NCBI GenBank assembly: GCA_947259375.1
Contig: CAMYLZ010000005.1
Location: 1 to 64,000 of the forward strand
Origin: an uncultured Parvularculaceae bacterium
GTDB taxonomy: Bacteria > Pseudomonadota > Alphaproteobacteria > Caulobacterales > Parvularculaceae
Length of the DNA stretch: 64,000 nt
Reading direction: 5' to 3'
The notes below the pieces were generated by a model. That model did no database searches, was not told the DNA's origin, and was given only the letters and a program-made list of their open reading frames with translations. A program made the position numbers and the translations under genes. This document shows positions 25,103 through 34,390 of this stretch, one piece after another. Within the stretch, counting starts at the first letter, position 1. Every line of letters begins with the position of its first letter.

Positions 25103-26671
25103 CTATTGGGCCGCCGGCGGCGTCCAGCGCAGAACCGGCTTTCTGGCGGCGGCGGTTTCATCAAGACGGCGGCGCGGCGCATGCACCGGCGCGGCCCTGA
25201 AATGGTCCGCCTCGCCCGCCCTGGCGCGCTTCGCCAGCGACAATAGCGCATCGCAGAACTGGTCGAGCTCGCCTTTCGATTCCGATTCCGTCGGCTCGAT
25301 CAGCATCGCCCCATGCACCACCAGCGGGAAATACATGGTCATCGGGTGATAGCCTTCATCGATCATCGCCTTGGCGAAATCGACCGTTTCAACGCCGGTG
25401 TCTTTCAGGAAGCGGTCGTCGAACAGCGCCTCATGCATGCAATAGCCGTCAAAGGCCGGCGTCATTTCCGCCTTGAGCCGCGCCAGCACATAATTGGCGT
25501 TCAAGACCGCGTCTTCCGCGGCCTGGCGCACGCCGTCTTTCCCGTGGCTCAACATGTAGGCGAGCGCACGCACGAACATGCCCATCTGGCCGTGGAACGC
25601 GGTGAGGCGGCCAATGCTCGCCGCCGCTTCACCTTCGGCCTTCGCCGCGCGGCGCGATTCGATGAGGTGATAGGTTCCATTATCGCGCACCACGAAAGGC
25701 GCCGGCGCGAAGGGGGCGAGCGCTTCCGACAACACTGTCGGGCCGGAGCCCGGCCCGCCGCCGCCATGGGGCGTCGAAAAGGTCTTGTGCAGATTAATAT
25801 GCATGGCGTCGACGCCGAGATCGCCGGGGCGGACCTTGGCGGCGATGGCGTTGAAATTGGCGCCGTCGCAATAAAAATAACCGCCCGCCTCATGCACCGC
25901 ATCGGCGATGGCGCGAATGTCGCGCTCGAACAGCCCGCAAGTATTAGGGTTGGTCACCATGATCGCGGCGACGTCATCGCCCAGCTTTTCCTTGAGCGCG
26001 GCAAGGTCGACTCGGCCGGTCTTGTCCGCGGGAATGTTTTCCACCTTGAAGCCGCATTGAACCGCCGTCGCCGGATTGGTGCCGTGGGCGGATTCCGGCG
26101 CGAGAACGCGAATGCGCGTCGCAATTTCGCCGCGCGCTTCAAGCGCCGCCTTGATCGCCATCATCCCGCAAAGCTCGCCATGGGCGCCGGCTTTCGGCGA
26201 CATGGCGACCGCGGGCATGCCGGTCAGCTCTTTGAGCCAGAAGGCGAGCTCGTCGATCAGCTCCAACGCTCCTTGTACGGCGCTTTGCGGTGCGAGCGGG
26301 TGAAGGTCGGCGAAACCGGGCAGCCGCGCCAGCTTTTCGTTAAGGCGCGGATTGTGCTTCATGGTGCACGAGCCCAGCGGGAACGGCCCCATATCGATGG
26401 CGTAGTTCTTTTGGGAGAGCCGCACATAATGGCGCATGGTCTCAGGTTCTGAAAGCCCCGGCAGGCCGATCCGCGACTCGCGCTTGAGCCCGCCAAGACG
26501 GTCGGCCTTTCCTTCCGGTTCAGGCAAATCGACGCCGGTCCCGTCGAAATCGCCGGTCTCGAAGATCAGCGCTTCTTCAATCTGCAACGCCTTGTTGCCG
26601 GTGAAGGTTTCTGTTTGCGTTGTCATCACGTCACCTGCGCGGGTCGGACGGCCTTGATTGTTCATGGTCAT
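25103..26671 (-). CDS. gcvPB: Glycine dehydrogenase (decarboxylating) subunit 2
   Basis: A 522-residue PLP half of the P protein, which decarboxylates glycine and passes aminomethyl to the lipoyl arm of GcvH. The PLP lysine lies in NLHKTFSTPHGGGGPGSGP; MSPKAGAHGELCGMMAIKAA and SAHGTNPATA are also characteristic. The ATG at 26671 overlaps the gcvPA stop as TGATG, with GGGAGG upstream; inner ATGs at 26665 and 26626 are possible. The split into two chains is normal for some alphaproteobacteria. Last gene of the gcv operon. Confidence 0.97.
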   Translation of the reverse strand: MTMNNQGRPTRAGDVMTTQTETFTGNKALQIEEALIFETGDFDGTGVDLPEPEGKADRLGGLKRESRIGLPGLSEPETMRHYVRLSQKNYAIDMGPFPLGSCTMKHNPRLNEKLARLPGFADLHPLAPQSAVQGALELIDELAFWLKELTGMPAVAMSPKAGAHGELCGMMAIKAALEARGEIATRIRVLAPESAHGTNPATAVQCGFKVENIPADKTGRVDLAALKEKLGDDVAAIMVTNPNTCGLFERDIRAIADAVHEAGGYFYCDGANFNAIAAKVRPGDLGVDAMHINLHKTFSTPHGGGGPGSGPTVLSEALAPFAPAPFVVRDNGTYHLIESRRAAKAEGEAAASIGRLTAFHGQMGMFVRALAYMLSHGKDGVRQAAEDAVLNANYVLARLKAEMTPAFDGYCMHEALFDDRFLKDTGVETVDFAKAMIDEGYHPMTMYFPLVVHGAMLIEPTESESKGELDQFCDALLSLAKRARAGEADHFRAAPVHAPRRRLDETAAARKPVLRWTPPAAQ

Positions 26672-28011
26672 CACACCGCCTCCCGCAATTTTGCTGCAAA
26701 CGCCTCGATATCCGCATCGCTGACGCATTCGGTGGCGGCGACAATGAGAAGATTGTGCGTCGCCGGATCATGCGGCCAGAGCCGCCCGCCCGGCACGCCG
26801 GCAAGCACCCCTTCTTTTGAGAGCTGCTCGACCACATCCTCGGCGTTTTTCGGCAAGCGCAATGTAAACTCGTTGAAATAGCTTTTATTGATCACCTCAA
26901 CGTCTGGCACAGCGCCAAGCGCGTCGGCGGCGCGGCACGCGGCCTCATGGTTGAGCATGGCGAGACGGCGCAGGCCCGCTTCACCCAAAAGCGTCATATG
27001 CGCGGTGAAAGCGAGCGCGCACAGGCCGGAATTGGTGCAGATATTCGACGTCGCCTTGTCGCGGCGGATATGCTGCTCGCGGGTCGAGAGCGTCAGCACA
27101 AAGCCGCGCTTTCCTTCCGCATCCGTCGTTTCCCCGCAGAGCCGGCCGGGCATTTGGCGCACATATTTCTGCCGTGTCGCGAAAAGGCCCACATATGGCC
27201 CGCCGAAATTAAGCCCGTTGCCGATCGACTGACCTTCGCCGACGACGATATCCGCGCCCATCTCGCCAGGGCTATTGAGCGCGCCGAGCGAGATGGCTTC
27301 GGTCACGACCGCGACCAGCAACGCGCCATTTTCATGCGCGGCGTCCGCAAGGGCGGTCAGGTCGCGGACATTGCCGAACACATCCGGCGTCTGGACGATG
27401 ACGCAGGCGGTGTCGTCATCGATCGCGGCGGCGAGATCTTCTGTTCCGTCGACATCAATCGGCGCCTCAAGCATTTTCGCGCCGACAAGATCAAGCTGGG
27501 TGCGCGTCACCGCCGCGTAATGAGGATGCAATCCGCCGGAAAAGATCACCTTGTCGCGCCGTGCGACGCGGCGGGCCATCAGCGCCGCTTCGCCGCACGC
27601 GGTCGAGCCGTCATACATGGAGGCGTTGGCGACCTCCATGCCGGTCAGCGCCGCGACCTGAGTCTGGAACTCGAACAGATATTGCAGCGTGCCTTGCGCG
27701 ATTTCCGGCTGGTAAGGCGTATAGGCGGTCAAAAATTCCGAACGTTGAATGACGTGATCGACTGTCGCCGGAATATGGTGCTTGTAAGCGCCGCAACCGA
27801 CAAAGAACGGCCCCGACCCCGCCGCGCGGTTTTTCGCCGCCATGGCGCCGAGCGCGCGCTCGACCTCCATTTCGCTTTTGTGGTCGGGCAGATCGAATTT
27901 CGCGTTGAGCGCATCCGCCGGCACATCGGCGAACAGATCGTCAATCGCCTTAACGCCGACAATGTTCATCATCGCCGCACGGTCGGCATCGTTTAACGGA
28001 AGATAGCGCAT
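26671..28011 (-). CDS. gcvPA: Glycine dehydrogenase (decarboxylating) subunit 1
   Basis: A 446-residue partner of GcvPB in the split P protein. [60 protein letters not shown] and [19 protein letters not shown] are diagnostic. It has the PLP-transferase fold without the PLP lysine, which is on the other chain. It starts 8 bp after the glycine-zipper mini-protein and overlaps gcvPB by a single base, implying coupled, equal translation. Confidence 0.97.
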   Translation of the reverse strand: MRYLPLNDADRAAMMNIVGVKAIDDLFADVPADALNAKFDLPDHKSEMEVERALGAMAAKNRAAGSGPFFVGCGAYKHHIPATVDHVIQRSEFLTAYTPYQPEIAQGTLQYLFEFQTQVAALTGMEVANASMYDGSTACGEAALMARRVARRDKVIFSGGLHPHYAAVTRTQLDLVGAKMLEAPIDVDGTEDLAAAIDDDTACVIVQTPDVFGNVRDLTALADAAHENGALLVAVVTEAISLGALNSPGEMGADIVVGEGQSIGNGLNFGGPYVGLFATRQKYVRQMPGRLCGETTDAEGKRGFVLTLSTREQHIRRDKATSNICTNSGLCALAFTAHMTLLGEAGLRRLAMLNHEAACRAADALGAVPDVEVINKSYFNEFTLRLPKNAEDVVEQLSKEGVLAGVPGGRLWPHDPATHNLLIVAATECVSDADIEAFAAKLREAV

Positions 28012-28019
28012 GAAAGTTC

Positions 28020-28211
28020 CTATTCTTTGCCGCCGTCTTTTTTCTTCGCTGCGGCCGTCAGCGCGGTTCCAATCCCCGCACCGATGGCAATTCCAACAGC
28101 AACGCCCAGGGCGAGATTGTCGAGCGCCAAACCAAGCCCGGTTCCGATTGCGATCCCGCTTCCCATGCCGACGGCAAGACCCGCCCCGGCTTTTGAGCCT
28201 TTGTCACTCAT
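28020..28211 (-). CDS. Glycine-zipper mini-protein inside the gcv operon
   Basis: A 63-residue protein made almost wholly of Gly/Ala-rich helix: a short polar head, [16 protein letters not shown], an [18 protein letters not shown] core and a lysine-rich tail (KKKDGGKE). The small-residue spacing suggests a membrane hairpin that packs by glycine zippers. Its ATG overlaps the gcvH stop by 4 bp and it ends 8 bp before gcvPA, so it is translated as part of the glycine cleavage operon. It resembles the mini-protein at 3296-3445. No role in glycine metabolism is known to me. Confidence 0.8.
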   Translation of the reverse strand: MSDKGSKAGAGLAVGMGSGIAIGTGLGLALDNLALGVAVGIAIGAGIGTALTAAAKKKDGGKE

Positions 28212-28579
28212 GCGTTTGCCGCGAATTCCGCATAGGCCGTTTCATCCATCAACGCGTCGATCTCTGACGGATCGCTGGCCTTGAGTTTGACGAACCACGC
28301 CGCGCCGGCCGGGTCTTCGTTGACTTTCGCCGGCTCGTCGACAATGGCGTTATTGACTTCCACCACCTCGCCGGAAATCGGCGCGTAAACGTCGGACGCG
28401 GCTTTCACCGATTCCACCACCGCCATTTCATCGCCTTTGGAATAGGTCTTGCCGACTTCCGGCAGTTCCACAAAGACGACGTCGCCAAGCTGTTCGGCGG
28501 CGTGCGTGCTGATGCCGATGACGTAATGCTCGCCTTCGGCCTTCACCCATTCATGGTCTTTCGAATATTTGACGCTCAT
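28208..28579 (-). CDS. gcvH: Glycine cleavage system H protein
   Basis: A 123-residue lipoyl carrier from the ATG at 28579. The chain opens [20 protein letters not shown] and the lipoylated lysine is Lys 59 in [15 protein letters not shown]. It carries the aminomethyl group between the P and T proteins. It lies 10 bp after gcvT and overlaps the next gene by 4 bp. Length and motifs are normal. Confidence 0.98.
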   Translation of the reverse strand: MSVKYSKDHEWVKAEGEHYVIGISTHAAEQLGDVVFVELPEVGKTYSKGDEMAVVESVKAASDVYAPISGEVVEVNNAIVDEPAKVNEDPAGAAWFVKLKASDPSEIDALMDETAYAEFAANA

Positions 28580-28589
28580 AATCTGCTCC

Positions 28590-29756
28590 CTAGCCTCGGA
28601 AATAGCGATGCGGCGTGAACGGCATGTCGGCGACGACCGCCGGCAGCGCGCGCCCGCGCACAATCAATTGCAGCGGCGTGCCAGCTTCGGCGAAGGCCGC
28701 ATCCACATAACCCATGGCGACCGGCGCGCCGAAGCTGGGGCCGAAACCGCCGGATGTGACGACGCCGATATTCGCACCGTCCACGGACTGAATTTCAGCA
28801 CCTTCGCGCGCCGGGGCGCGGCCCTCGGGCTTGATCCCCACCCGCAAGGTCTGCGGGCCGTCGGCGAGTTCTTTCAAGATGCGCGCAGCGCCCGGAAACC
28901 CGCCTTCCTCGCGCCGGCGCTTGCCGATAGCGAAAGCGATATTACCCGCGACCGGCGATGTTTCTGGCGTCAGATCGTGACCGTAAAGGCAAAGTCCCGC
29001 CTCAAGGCGCAGCGAATCGCGCGCGCCGAGCCCGATCGGTTCGACATCCGGGTGGTCGAGCATGGCTTTGGCCAGCGCTTCGGCCTTGTCATTCGGCACG
29101 GAGATTTCAAAACCATCCTCGCCGGTATAACCGCCGCGCGTAACAAACAGATCTGCGCCATTCCATTCATAAGGACGCATGGTCATGAATTTCTGTTCGC
29201 CCGCGCCGTAGATCAGCCCCTCGACGACGCCCGCCGCCGCCGGCCCTTGCAGGGCGATGAGGCTGCGATCTTCGGCGCGCTTGAGCGCCGCGACGCCGCC
29301 GAGTTTTTCCTCGATGAGCGCGAAATCCGCATCCTTCATCGCCGCATTGACCACCAGGAACAGCATGCCCTGTTGCGCGTCTTCGATGGGGCGGGTGATC
29401 ATCAGATCGTCCAGCACGCCGCCTTGATCGGACAACAGCACCGAATAGCGCGCGCCGCCCTTGCGAAGCTTTCTGATTTCGCCCGGCACAAGCGTTTCGA
29501 TCGCCGCGGCGATTTTTTCATGTGCGTCCTCGGCGCCGAGCGCCGCCTCGCGAGTCGTCAGGAAAGCCTGTCCCATATGCGAGACGTCAAACAGCCCCGC
29601 TTTTTCGCGCGTATGCTGATGTTCCTTCAAGACGCCGAGCGGGTATTGCACCGGCATGTCGTAACCGGCGAATTCCACCATTTTTGCGTCCAGCCCGCGA
29701 TGAAGCGCGTTGAGGGCTGTTTTTTTCAATTCGCCGCTTGTATTTTCGGAAGCCAT
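28590..29756 (-). CDS. gcvT: Glycine cleavage system T protein (aminomethyltransferase)
   Basis: A 388-residue enzyme that releases ammonia from the aminomethyl-lipoyl arm and makes methylene-tetrahydrofolate. [60 protein letters not shown] and [18 protein letters not shown] are conserved folate-binding and catalytic segments. It is the first gene of the operon and the direct target of the riboswitch upstream. GGGACGGA precedes the ATG. Confidence 0.97.
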   Translation of the reverse strand: MASENTSGELKKTALNALHRGLDAKMVEFAGYDMPVQYPLGVLKEHQHTREKAGLFDVSHMGQAFLTTREAALGAEDAHEKIAAAIETLVPGEIRKLRKGGARYSVLLSDQGGVLDDLMITRPIEDAQQGMLFLVVNAAMKDADFALIEEKLGGVAALKRAEDRSLIALQGPAAAGVVEGLIYGAGEQKFMTMRPYEWNGADLFVTRGGYTGEDGFEISVPNDKAEALAKAMLDHPDVEPIGLGARDSLRLEAGLCLYGHDLTPETSPVAGNIAFAIGKRRREEGGFPGAARILKELADGPQTLRVGIKPEGRAPAREGAEIQSVDGANIGVVTSGGFGPSFGAPVAMGYVDAAFAEAGTPLQLIVRGRALPAVVADMPFTPHRYFRG

Positions 29757-29794
29757 TCATCCGTCCCATGACAAAACTGCCGCGACATTGCGGC

Positions 29795-29998
29795 GGCCCC
29801 GGCTGTCACGGGAACCTGAGAGATTTCGCAGAGCGCGCGCAATGAACACGCGGCGTCTGCTTACTCCGTCGGCGGGGCGCAGCATATAGCCTTGCCCGCT
29901 TTCCAGCCTTTAATCGCCAGAGCGGTCCTTTTGCCTGAGAGTTTCCGGGGCGGTTGCTCCTTCGGCGCCGTGCAAAAAATGCGCGATCTCTCCCGCTA
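29795..29998 (-). ncRNA. Tandem glycine riboswitch upstream of gcvT
   Basis: On the minus strand, GCGGGAGAG (near 29996-29988) opens the first aptamer, which continues with GCCGAAGGAGCAA and closes with AACTCTCAGGCAAAAGGACC. A short linker leads to a second aptamer with GCCGACGGAGTAA and AATCTCTCAGGTTCCCG followed by TGACAG. These are the hallmark conserved cores of the two-aptamer glycine riboswitch, which usually turns gcv operons on when glycine is high. After it, GCCGC/GCGGC hairpin sequence with a short T-rich tail (29772-29790) may form the expression platform; that part is inference. Exact ends are approximate. Confidence 0.93.
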
Positions 29999-30036
29999 TG
30001 GCCGCCAACAACACAGCTGCGTTGTCGACGCGGGCG

Positions 30037-30064
30037 ACCATAGGCAAGCCGCCAAAGGTGTCAA
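30037..30064 (-). promoter_or_regulatory. Promoter of the gcv operon
   Basis: On the minus strand TTGACA (30064-30059) and TATGGT (30042-30037) are spaced by 16 bp, about 40 bp before the riboswitch. It shares its -10 hexamer (TATGGT) with the ATP synthase promoter at 19470. Confidence 0.65.
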
Positions 30065-30102
30065 TGATTCTCATCGCCTTGCGGCGCGCTAAGTGATTAG
30101 CA

Positions 30103-30531
30103 TTAAACTGCAGCGCAGTGGTTGCAATTGCCTTTAATCTCAAGGCGCGCCGTATGCATATCGAACGCCGCCGCACGCACGGCCGGTTCGATATCCGCCG
30201 CAACCGCCCGCACCTCGACCTCTTCGACATTGGAACAGCGATCACAAACGAGAAAGGTCTGCACCATATGCGGGCCCTCGTGATTGCACAGGACGAAGGC
30301 GTTGAGCCCGTCGAGCTTGTGAATATGGCCCTTGGTCTCGAGCCCTTCGAGGGCGCGATAAACGGTCATCGGCGCGCGAACGCCTTGCTCTTTTAACTGA
30401 TCGAGAATTTCGTAAGCCTTGAGCGGCTCTTTACTGGCCGCGAGCACGTCCCAAACGAGATTTTCGTTTTTCAAAAGTCCCGTCGGATGCTTGCGGTCAA
30501 AACTTCCCGCTCCGGTTGTGCTACTCGCCAT
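30103..30531 (-). CDS. Fur-family metalloregulator, Zur-like
   Basis: A 142-residue regulator from the ATG at 30531 with AGGGAG just upstream. A winged helix (AYEILDQLKEQGVRAPMTVYRALEGLETKGHIHKL) is followed by a metal-sensing domain with CNHEGPH, two Cys-x2-Cys pairs (CDRC and CNHC) and basic residues. The APMTVYRALEGL and KLDGLNAFVLCNHEG segments resemble the zinc regulator Zur rather than Fur, whose HHDH motif is missing. It may control zinc uptake; its position beside iron-transport genes makes a role in iron sensing possible. Tandem 11-bp repeats lie in its promoter. Confidence 0.88.
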   Translation of the reverse strand: MASSTTGAGSFDRKHPTGLLKNENLVWDVLAASKEPLKAYEILDQLKEQGVRAPMTVYRALEGLETKGHIHKLDGLNAFVLCNHEGPHMVQTFLVCDRCSNVEEVEVRAVAADIEPAVRAAAFDMHTARLEIKGNCNHCAAV

Positions 30532-30559
30532 AATCTCCCTCCCTCGGCTAAGCCACTGC

Positions 30560-30581
30560 GTTATATCGATGTTATATCGAT
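30560..30581. promoter_or_regulatory. Two tandem 11-bp repeats before the Zur-like gene
   Basis: GTTATATCGAT occurs twice without gap (30560-30570 and 30571-30581), 29 bp before the regulator's start codon. Zur operators typically contain GTTATA half-sites, so autoregulation is plausible. Around 30582-30685 I see nothing further. Confidence 0.5.
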
Positions 30582-30685
30582 CCGCAAGCCTGGGCCAGCC
30601 GAATTTTTCGCCGCAATTGCGGTGTTTGCACAATTGCGGCCGGGGCCGGCATTGCATTTTCGGGACGGCGCGCGGCCGCTCGGCT

Positions 30686-31774
30686 CTATGGCCAGCCGAC
30701 GCGGTCGAAGATCCTGACCGCCGCAGCCTGGTTTTCACCGAGCTCGGCGGCGGGCAAATCATCCGCCTTGAAATCTGCATAGGCGGCGATCGGGCCGAGG
30801 GCGTCGACGCCTTCGACGACCGGATATTCGTTATTGCCGTTGGCGAAGGCGGCCTGCGAGGCGTCGCGCAGCAGAAATTCGAGGAGCTTTTCGGCGTTTT
30901 CCGCATTGGGCGCATATTGCGTCACGCCCGCGCCGGAAATGTTCACATGCGCGCCGGCGCCGGCCTGGTCCGGGAAGAACAGCTCGAATTTCTCGCCAAT
31001 GGCGGCTTTTTCCGCATCGCTCGCGCCTTTGAAGCGCGCCGTATAGTAACTATTGACAATACCGAGGCGGCAAAGACCGGCGGCGACCGCCTCGATCTGC
31101 GACGAGTCATTGCCTTGCGGCTTGCGCGCGAAATTGGCGACGACGCCGGCCGCCCATTCCTCCGCTTGCGCCTCACCCCAATGGGCGATGCGCGAGGCGA
31201 GCAGCGACTGATTGTAAATATTCGAGGACGACCGCACACAGATCATGCCTTGATAGGCAGGGTCGGCGAGATCGGCATAGGTTTCAAACCCTTCAGGAAG
31301 GCCCATCTCCTTGTTGTAAATGACGATGCGCGCGCGCTTGGAAAGCCCAAACCATTTGCCTTGCGGATGGCGAAACGCCGCCGGCACGCGCGCCTCAAGC
31401 GTTTCATTATCGACCGCGCGGAAAACGCCGCGCTCATCGGCGCGCCACAAAATGCCGGCGTCTGCGGTGATGAAGATGTCGGCGGGGCTCGCTTCGCCTT
31501 CCTGCGCGATGCGTTCGATCAACGCGTCGCCGCCCGCTTCGATCAGATTGACCTTGATCCCCGTTTCTTCAGTAAACTGATCGAACAGCGCGATATCGGA
31601 ATCGTAATGGCGCCCGGAATAGGCATTGACCTCGCCGGCGGCCGGCATTGTCGTTACGTCCTTGCCGCCGCCGGCCTCGCCCGCCGGTTCGCCGCCGCAT
31701 GCGGCGAGCGACAACGCCGCCAGCGCTGCAAGGCTCGTCTTGCCGAACATATTCAATCCGTTTTCGCCCATCAT
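30686..31774 (-). CDS. fbpA: Ferric-iron ABC transporter binding lipoprotein
   Basis: A 362-residue lipoprotein (LSLAACGG lipobox) of the Fe(III)-binding FbpA/FutA type. Landmarks are EVNAYSGRHYDSD near the N-terminus, FTEETGIKVNLIEAGGDALIER, ADIFITADAGILWRADERGVF and the paired tyrosines in VNSYYTARF that bind iron. It hands ferric iron to the inner-membrane transporter. It is separated from its likely ATPase (34476) and permease (35600) by a TonB receptor. ATGs at 31774, 31771 and 31750 are possible starts. A 14-bp GAGAATGAGAATTA motif lies upstream. Confidence 0.92.
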   Translation of the reverse strand: MMGENGLNMFGKTSLAALAALSLAACGGEPAGEAGGGKDVTTMPAAGEVNAYSGRHYDSDIALFDQFTEETGIKVNLIEAGGDALIERIAQEGEASPADIFITADAGILWRADERGVFRAVDNETLEARVPAAFRHPQGKWFGLSKRARIVIYNKEMGLPEGFETYADLADPAYQGMICVRSSSNIYNQSLLASRIAHWGEAQAEEWAAGVVANFARKPQGNDSSQIEAVAAGLCRLGIVNSYYTARFKGASDAEKAAIGEKFELFFPDQAGAGAHVNISGAGVTQYAPNAENAEKLLEFLLRDASQAAFANGNNEYPVVEGVDALGPIAAYADFKADDLPAAELGENQAAAVRIFDRVGWP

Positions 31775-31794
31775 ATCGCCTGCCTGTCTCATTT

Positions 31795-31815
31795 GCGAAT
31801 AATTCTCATTCTCGC
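31795..31815 (-). promoter_or_regulatory. Iron-box candidate upstream of the iron-binding protein gene
   Basis: On the minus strand a 21-bp partial palindrome begins GCGAGAATG and ends TTATTCGC; its 14-bp core GAGAATGAGAATTA (31813-31800) recurs with one change (GAGAACGAGAATTA) in front of the permease at 35600. Fur-family operators are AT-rich repeats of this general kind. The true regulator was not determined. Confidence 0.5.
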
Positions 31816-31855
31816 CTGTATAGCCCCTATGCGCCTGAATTCAAGCTGCCGCTAC

Positions 31856-31889
31856 AAAAAAAAGCGCGGATGGAAGGCCCATCCGCGCT
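31856..31889 (-). terminator. Intrinsic terminator of the TonB receptor gene
   Basis: AGCGCGGATGG (31863-31873) pairs perfectly with CCATCCGCGCT (31879-31889) around a 5-nt loop; on the minus strand it is followed by eight T (31863-31856). It lies 27 bp after the stop at 31916. Confidence 0.93.
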
Positions 31890-31915
31890 CTTGATCGTCC
31901 ACCCGTCTCGGCGTC

Positions 31916-34243
31916 TTAGAACTCGCCAAAGCGCTTGGTCAGGCGCGCGCCGAATTCTGACCGGTCGTTGCTGCGTACGACGCCGACAAAGCCGGTCTGC
32001 TGCAAGCGTCCTGCATCATAGATTTCGTTAAAGACGTTCTCGCCATAGACGCCGAAGGTCCATGAGCCATCCGGCGCTTCATAATCGATGCTGAAGCCGA
32101 ACAGATCGCGCGCTTCGAGCAATTCGTTCGGATTGTTGATCGACTGGCCGAACATGTCGCTGCGATAGGAATAGTCCGCATTGAACTTGATCGCCCCGCC
32201 ATTGGCGAGCTCGGCGCGATAGCTCGGCGCGATCGAGAGGGTCCATTTCGGCGTCAATGCCGGCGCATCGCCAAGCCCGACGCCGGCATCGGCGCCAACC
32301 GGGATCTCGACGATTTCCGCATCATTATAGCCGACCGCCGTGTTGATGGTGAAACCGTCAAACGGCCGGAGCACCGTCTCCAGCTCGAACCCGCGAGAAC
32401 GCGAATCGCCCGTCGGCACGCTGGTCTCAAACCCGACGCCGCCAGTATCGGAGAATGGCAGGTTGAGGTCGCGATATTTGGTCCAGAAGCCGGACAGGAC
32501 GACGGACAAATAATCATTGATATCGCCTTTGAAACCGACCTCATAATTGAGCGCGGTCTGTTCCGGCGAGACTTCGAACGCCGCGGCGCCGCTGAACGGA
32601 CGCGGCGGGAACTGGCCCGGCTGATAGCCTTTTTGAACCTGCGCATAAAGGTTCATATTGCCGCCAAGCGCATAGGTCGCGTTGACGTCCCAGGTCAGCT
32701 CTTCGAAATCCGCTTCGCGAAACGCCCGCTCGGCAAAGCTCGGGAACATCGCATTGGCGTCTTTCTTGTCCCAGGAATAACGCAAGCCGCCGCCAAGGCC
32801 GATCCGGTCCGTGACCTGATATTCGAGGCTGCCATAGATGGCGTAACTATCCGTTTCCTGATGGAGGTCGAAAAAGCCGAGCCCGGTCGGGAAGCCGAGA
32901 TCGATCGGCACGCCGAAATTGTCTGTGGAGTCCGGCGCGTTGAACGGGCTGAAGACAAACGGCCCCGACTCGGTCGAGCCGTCTTCGTTGAAATAATAAA
33001 GCCCGCCGACGAAATCGAGCGCGCCGATCTGGCCGGAAAGCTGCCACTCAAGGGAGATCTGTTCGGCCTCGCCGGTTTCCGGGAATTCCGACAGATGCAA
33101 CGGCGATTCGTCGTCATCAAGACCGCCGGTATATTCGGACGAGCGATAGCTGGCGATGAATTTCGACGACAGATTGTCGGAGACATCGTAATTGATCGTC
33201 GCCGATCCGCCCCAGGTGGAGTTCGACGTCGATTCAAGGCCGGCCACAGTCGACAGGCTGTCATCCGGATTGGTCGCGATCAGTTGCGGATAGCCGAAGG
33301 CCGAGAGATCGGTCGGGAAGCCTGGCTGCAGCGCCGGGAAGTCGCCGATAAACGGATTGGGGCGATTCTCCGTCGCGGTGCCCGGAACGAAATTCGATGA
33401 CGGGTCAATACCGCCGGTGATTTCGATCTGGTAAGGCGACTGGCCGTTTTCCGCTTCCATGCCGTCAAAAGCGAGCAGCACCGACAAATTGTCCGCCGGT
33501 TCCCAGCGGGCGGTGATGCGGCCGCCATATTCTTTTTCCTCGCCAATGCGCCGTTCCGGATTGTCGAGCAGAAGGAAATCGCCGACCCCGTTGCGCCGTT
33601 TGAAATAGGAGGAAATGCCGATGGCGAGATCGTCGGTCAGCGCGGTCTGACCATAGGCTTCGACCTGCGCGCGCCCGCGCGATCCACCGCGCGCATTGAT
33701 CACCGCGCCCTCGCCGCTATCGGGCTGGCGCGTGACGATATTGACCGCGCCGCCAAGCGTGTTGCGGCCGTAAAGCGTGCCCTGCGGCCCGCGCAGCACT
33801 TCGATCCGCTCAATATTCACCAGCGACAGGTTGGAGCCCATCTGACGGCCGAGATAAACGCCGTCGAGATAAACACCGACGCCCGGATCGGTGGTGATGA
33901 TGTGGTCTTGCAGGCCGATGCCGCGAATGAAAATCGCCGCTTGCGAACCGTTGCCGACGCCATAACGCGACACATTGAGGTTCGGCACATGTTTGCCGAC
34001 ATCGTCGAGATTGGAAATATTGCGCTCGGCAAGCGTTTCCGGCGCGAAAGCGGAAACCGCAGCCGGCGTTTCGTAAAGCGATTCCTCGCGTTTACGCGCC
34101 GTGACGACGATCGTGTCGTCGGCGTCGGCTTGCGTTCCCGGTTGCGCCAATACCGGCGTCGCAAACGCGCCCGCGACGATCATCGCCGACGCGCCGAGCA
34201 ATCCGGCCTTGATAGTCTTTGTACTGTTGTTTTTTATTTTCAC
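31916..34243 (-). CDS. TonB-dependent outer-membrane receptor (GTG start)
   Basis: A 775-residue receptor. The start is GTG with GGAGG 8 nt upstream; a signal peptide ends near PVLA-QPG. The TonB box region DDTIVVTARKREESL is followed by the plug domain (SAFAPETLAERNISNLDDVG, IFIRGIGLQDH, GPQGTLYGRNTLGGAVNIV) and a beta-barrel that ends ...GARLTKRFGEF with a C-terminal Phe. This class imports siderophores, cobalamin, sugars or other large ligands using TonB energy. The cluster with iron transport genes points to a ferric chelate, but the ligand is unproven. Confidence 0.94.
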   Translation of the reverse strand: MKIKNNSTKTIKAGLLGASAMIVAGAFATPVLAQPGTQADADDTIVVTARKREESLYETPAAVSAFAPETLAERNISNLDDVGKHVPNLNVSRYGVGNGSQAAIFIRGIGLQDHIITTDPGVGVYLDGVYLGRQMGSNLSLVNIERIEVLRGPQGTLYGRNTLGGAVNIVTRQPDSGEGAVINARGGSRGRAQVEAYGQTALTDDLAIGISSYFKRRNGVGDFLLLDNPERRIGEEKEYGGRITARWEPADNLSVLLAFDGMEAENGQSPYQIEITGGIDPSSNFVPGTATENRPNPFIGDFPALQPGFPTDLSAFGYPQLIATNPDDSLSTVAGLESTSNSTWGGSATINYDVSDNLSSKFIASYRSSEYTGGLDDDESPLHLSEFPETGEAEQISLEWQLSGQIGALDFVGGLYYFNEDGSTESGPFVFSPFNAPDSTDNFGVPIDLGFPTGLGFFDLHQETDSYAIYGSLEYQVTDRIGLGGGLRYSWDKKDANAMFPSFAERAFREADFEELTWDVNATYALGGNMNLYAQVQKGYQPGQFPPRPFSGAAAFEVSPEQTALNYEVGFKGDINDYLSVVLSGFWTKYRDLNLPFSDTGGVGFETSVPTGDSRSRGFELETVLRPFDGFTINTAVGYNDAEIVEIPVGADAGVGLGDAPALTPKWTLSIAPSYRAELANGGAIKFNADYSYRSDMFGQSINNPNELLEARDLFGFSIDYEAPDGSWTFGVYGENVFNEIYDAGRLQQTGFVGVVRSNDRSEFGARLTKRFGEF

Positions 34244-34280
34244 GATATGCCCTCCAGACCTGCCATCGTTCGTTTGTATT

Positions 34281-34299
34281 CAGAAGCATTATGATTCTG
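34281..34299. promoter_or_regulatory. 19-bp inverted repeat upstream of the TonB receptor
   Basis: CAGAAGCATTATGATTCTG is palindromic apart from one position in each arm, giving CAGAA-x-CAT-x-ATG-x-TTCTG, 38 bp before the GTG start. Its core, CATTATG, is AT-rich and resembles metal-regulator sites. Otherwise 34300-34475 holds only the weak terminator at 34391. Confidence 0.45.
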
Positions 34300-34390
34300 T
34301 TAACCGTTGAAGGTATCGATCCGTATCCGGCAGAGTCAATTGCTGTTTCAAAGCAACAGGGCGTAATCAGTTGCAATAAAATCACACGGG

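Noticed and set aside
30103-30531. Calling the regulator Fur
   Set aside because: It lacks the HHDH metal-site motif of Fur and resembles Zur in the wing and cysteine pairs, so only Fur-family, Zur-like is claimed.
30419-31894. A 491-codon open frame on the + strand
   Set aside because: Lies opposite the Zur-like and iron-binding genes, both clearly real; no domain seen.
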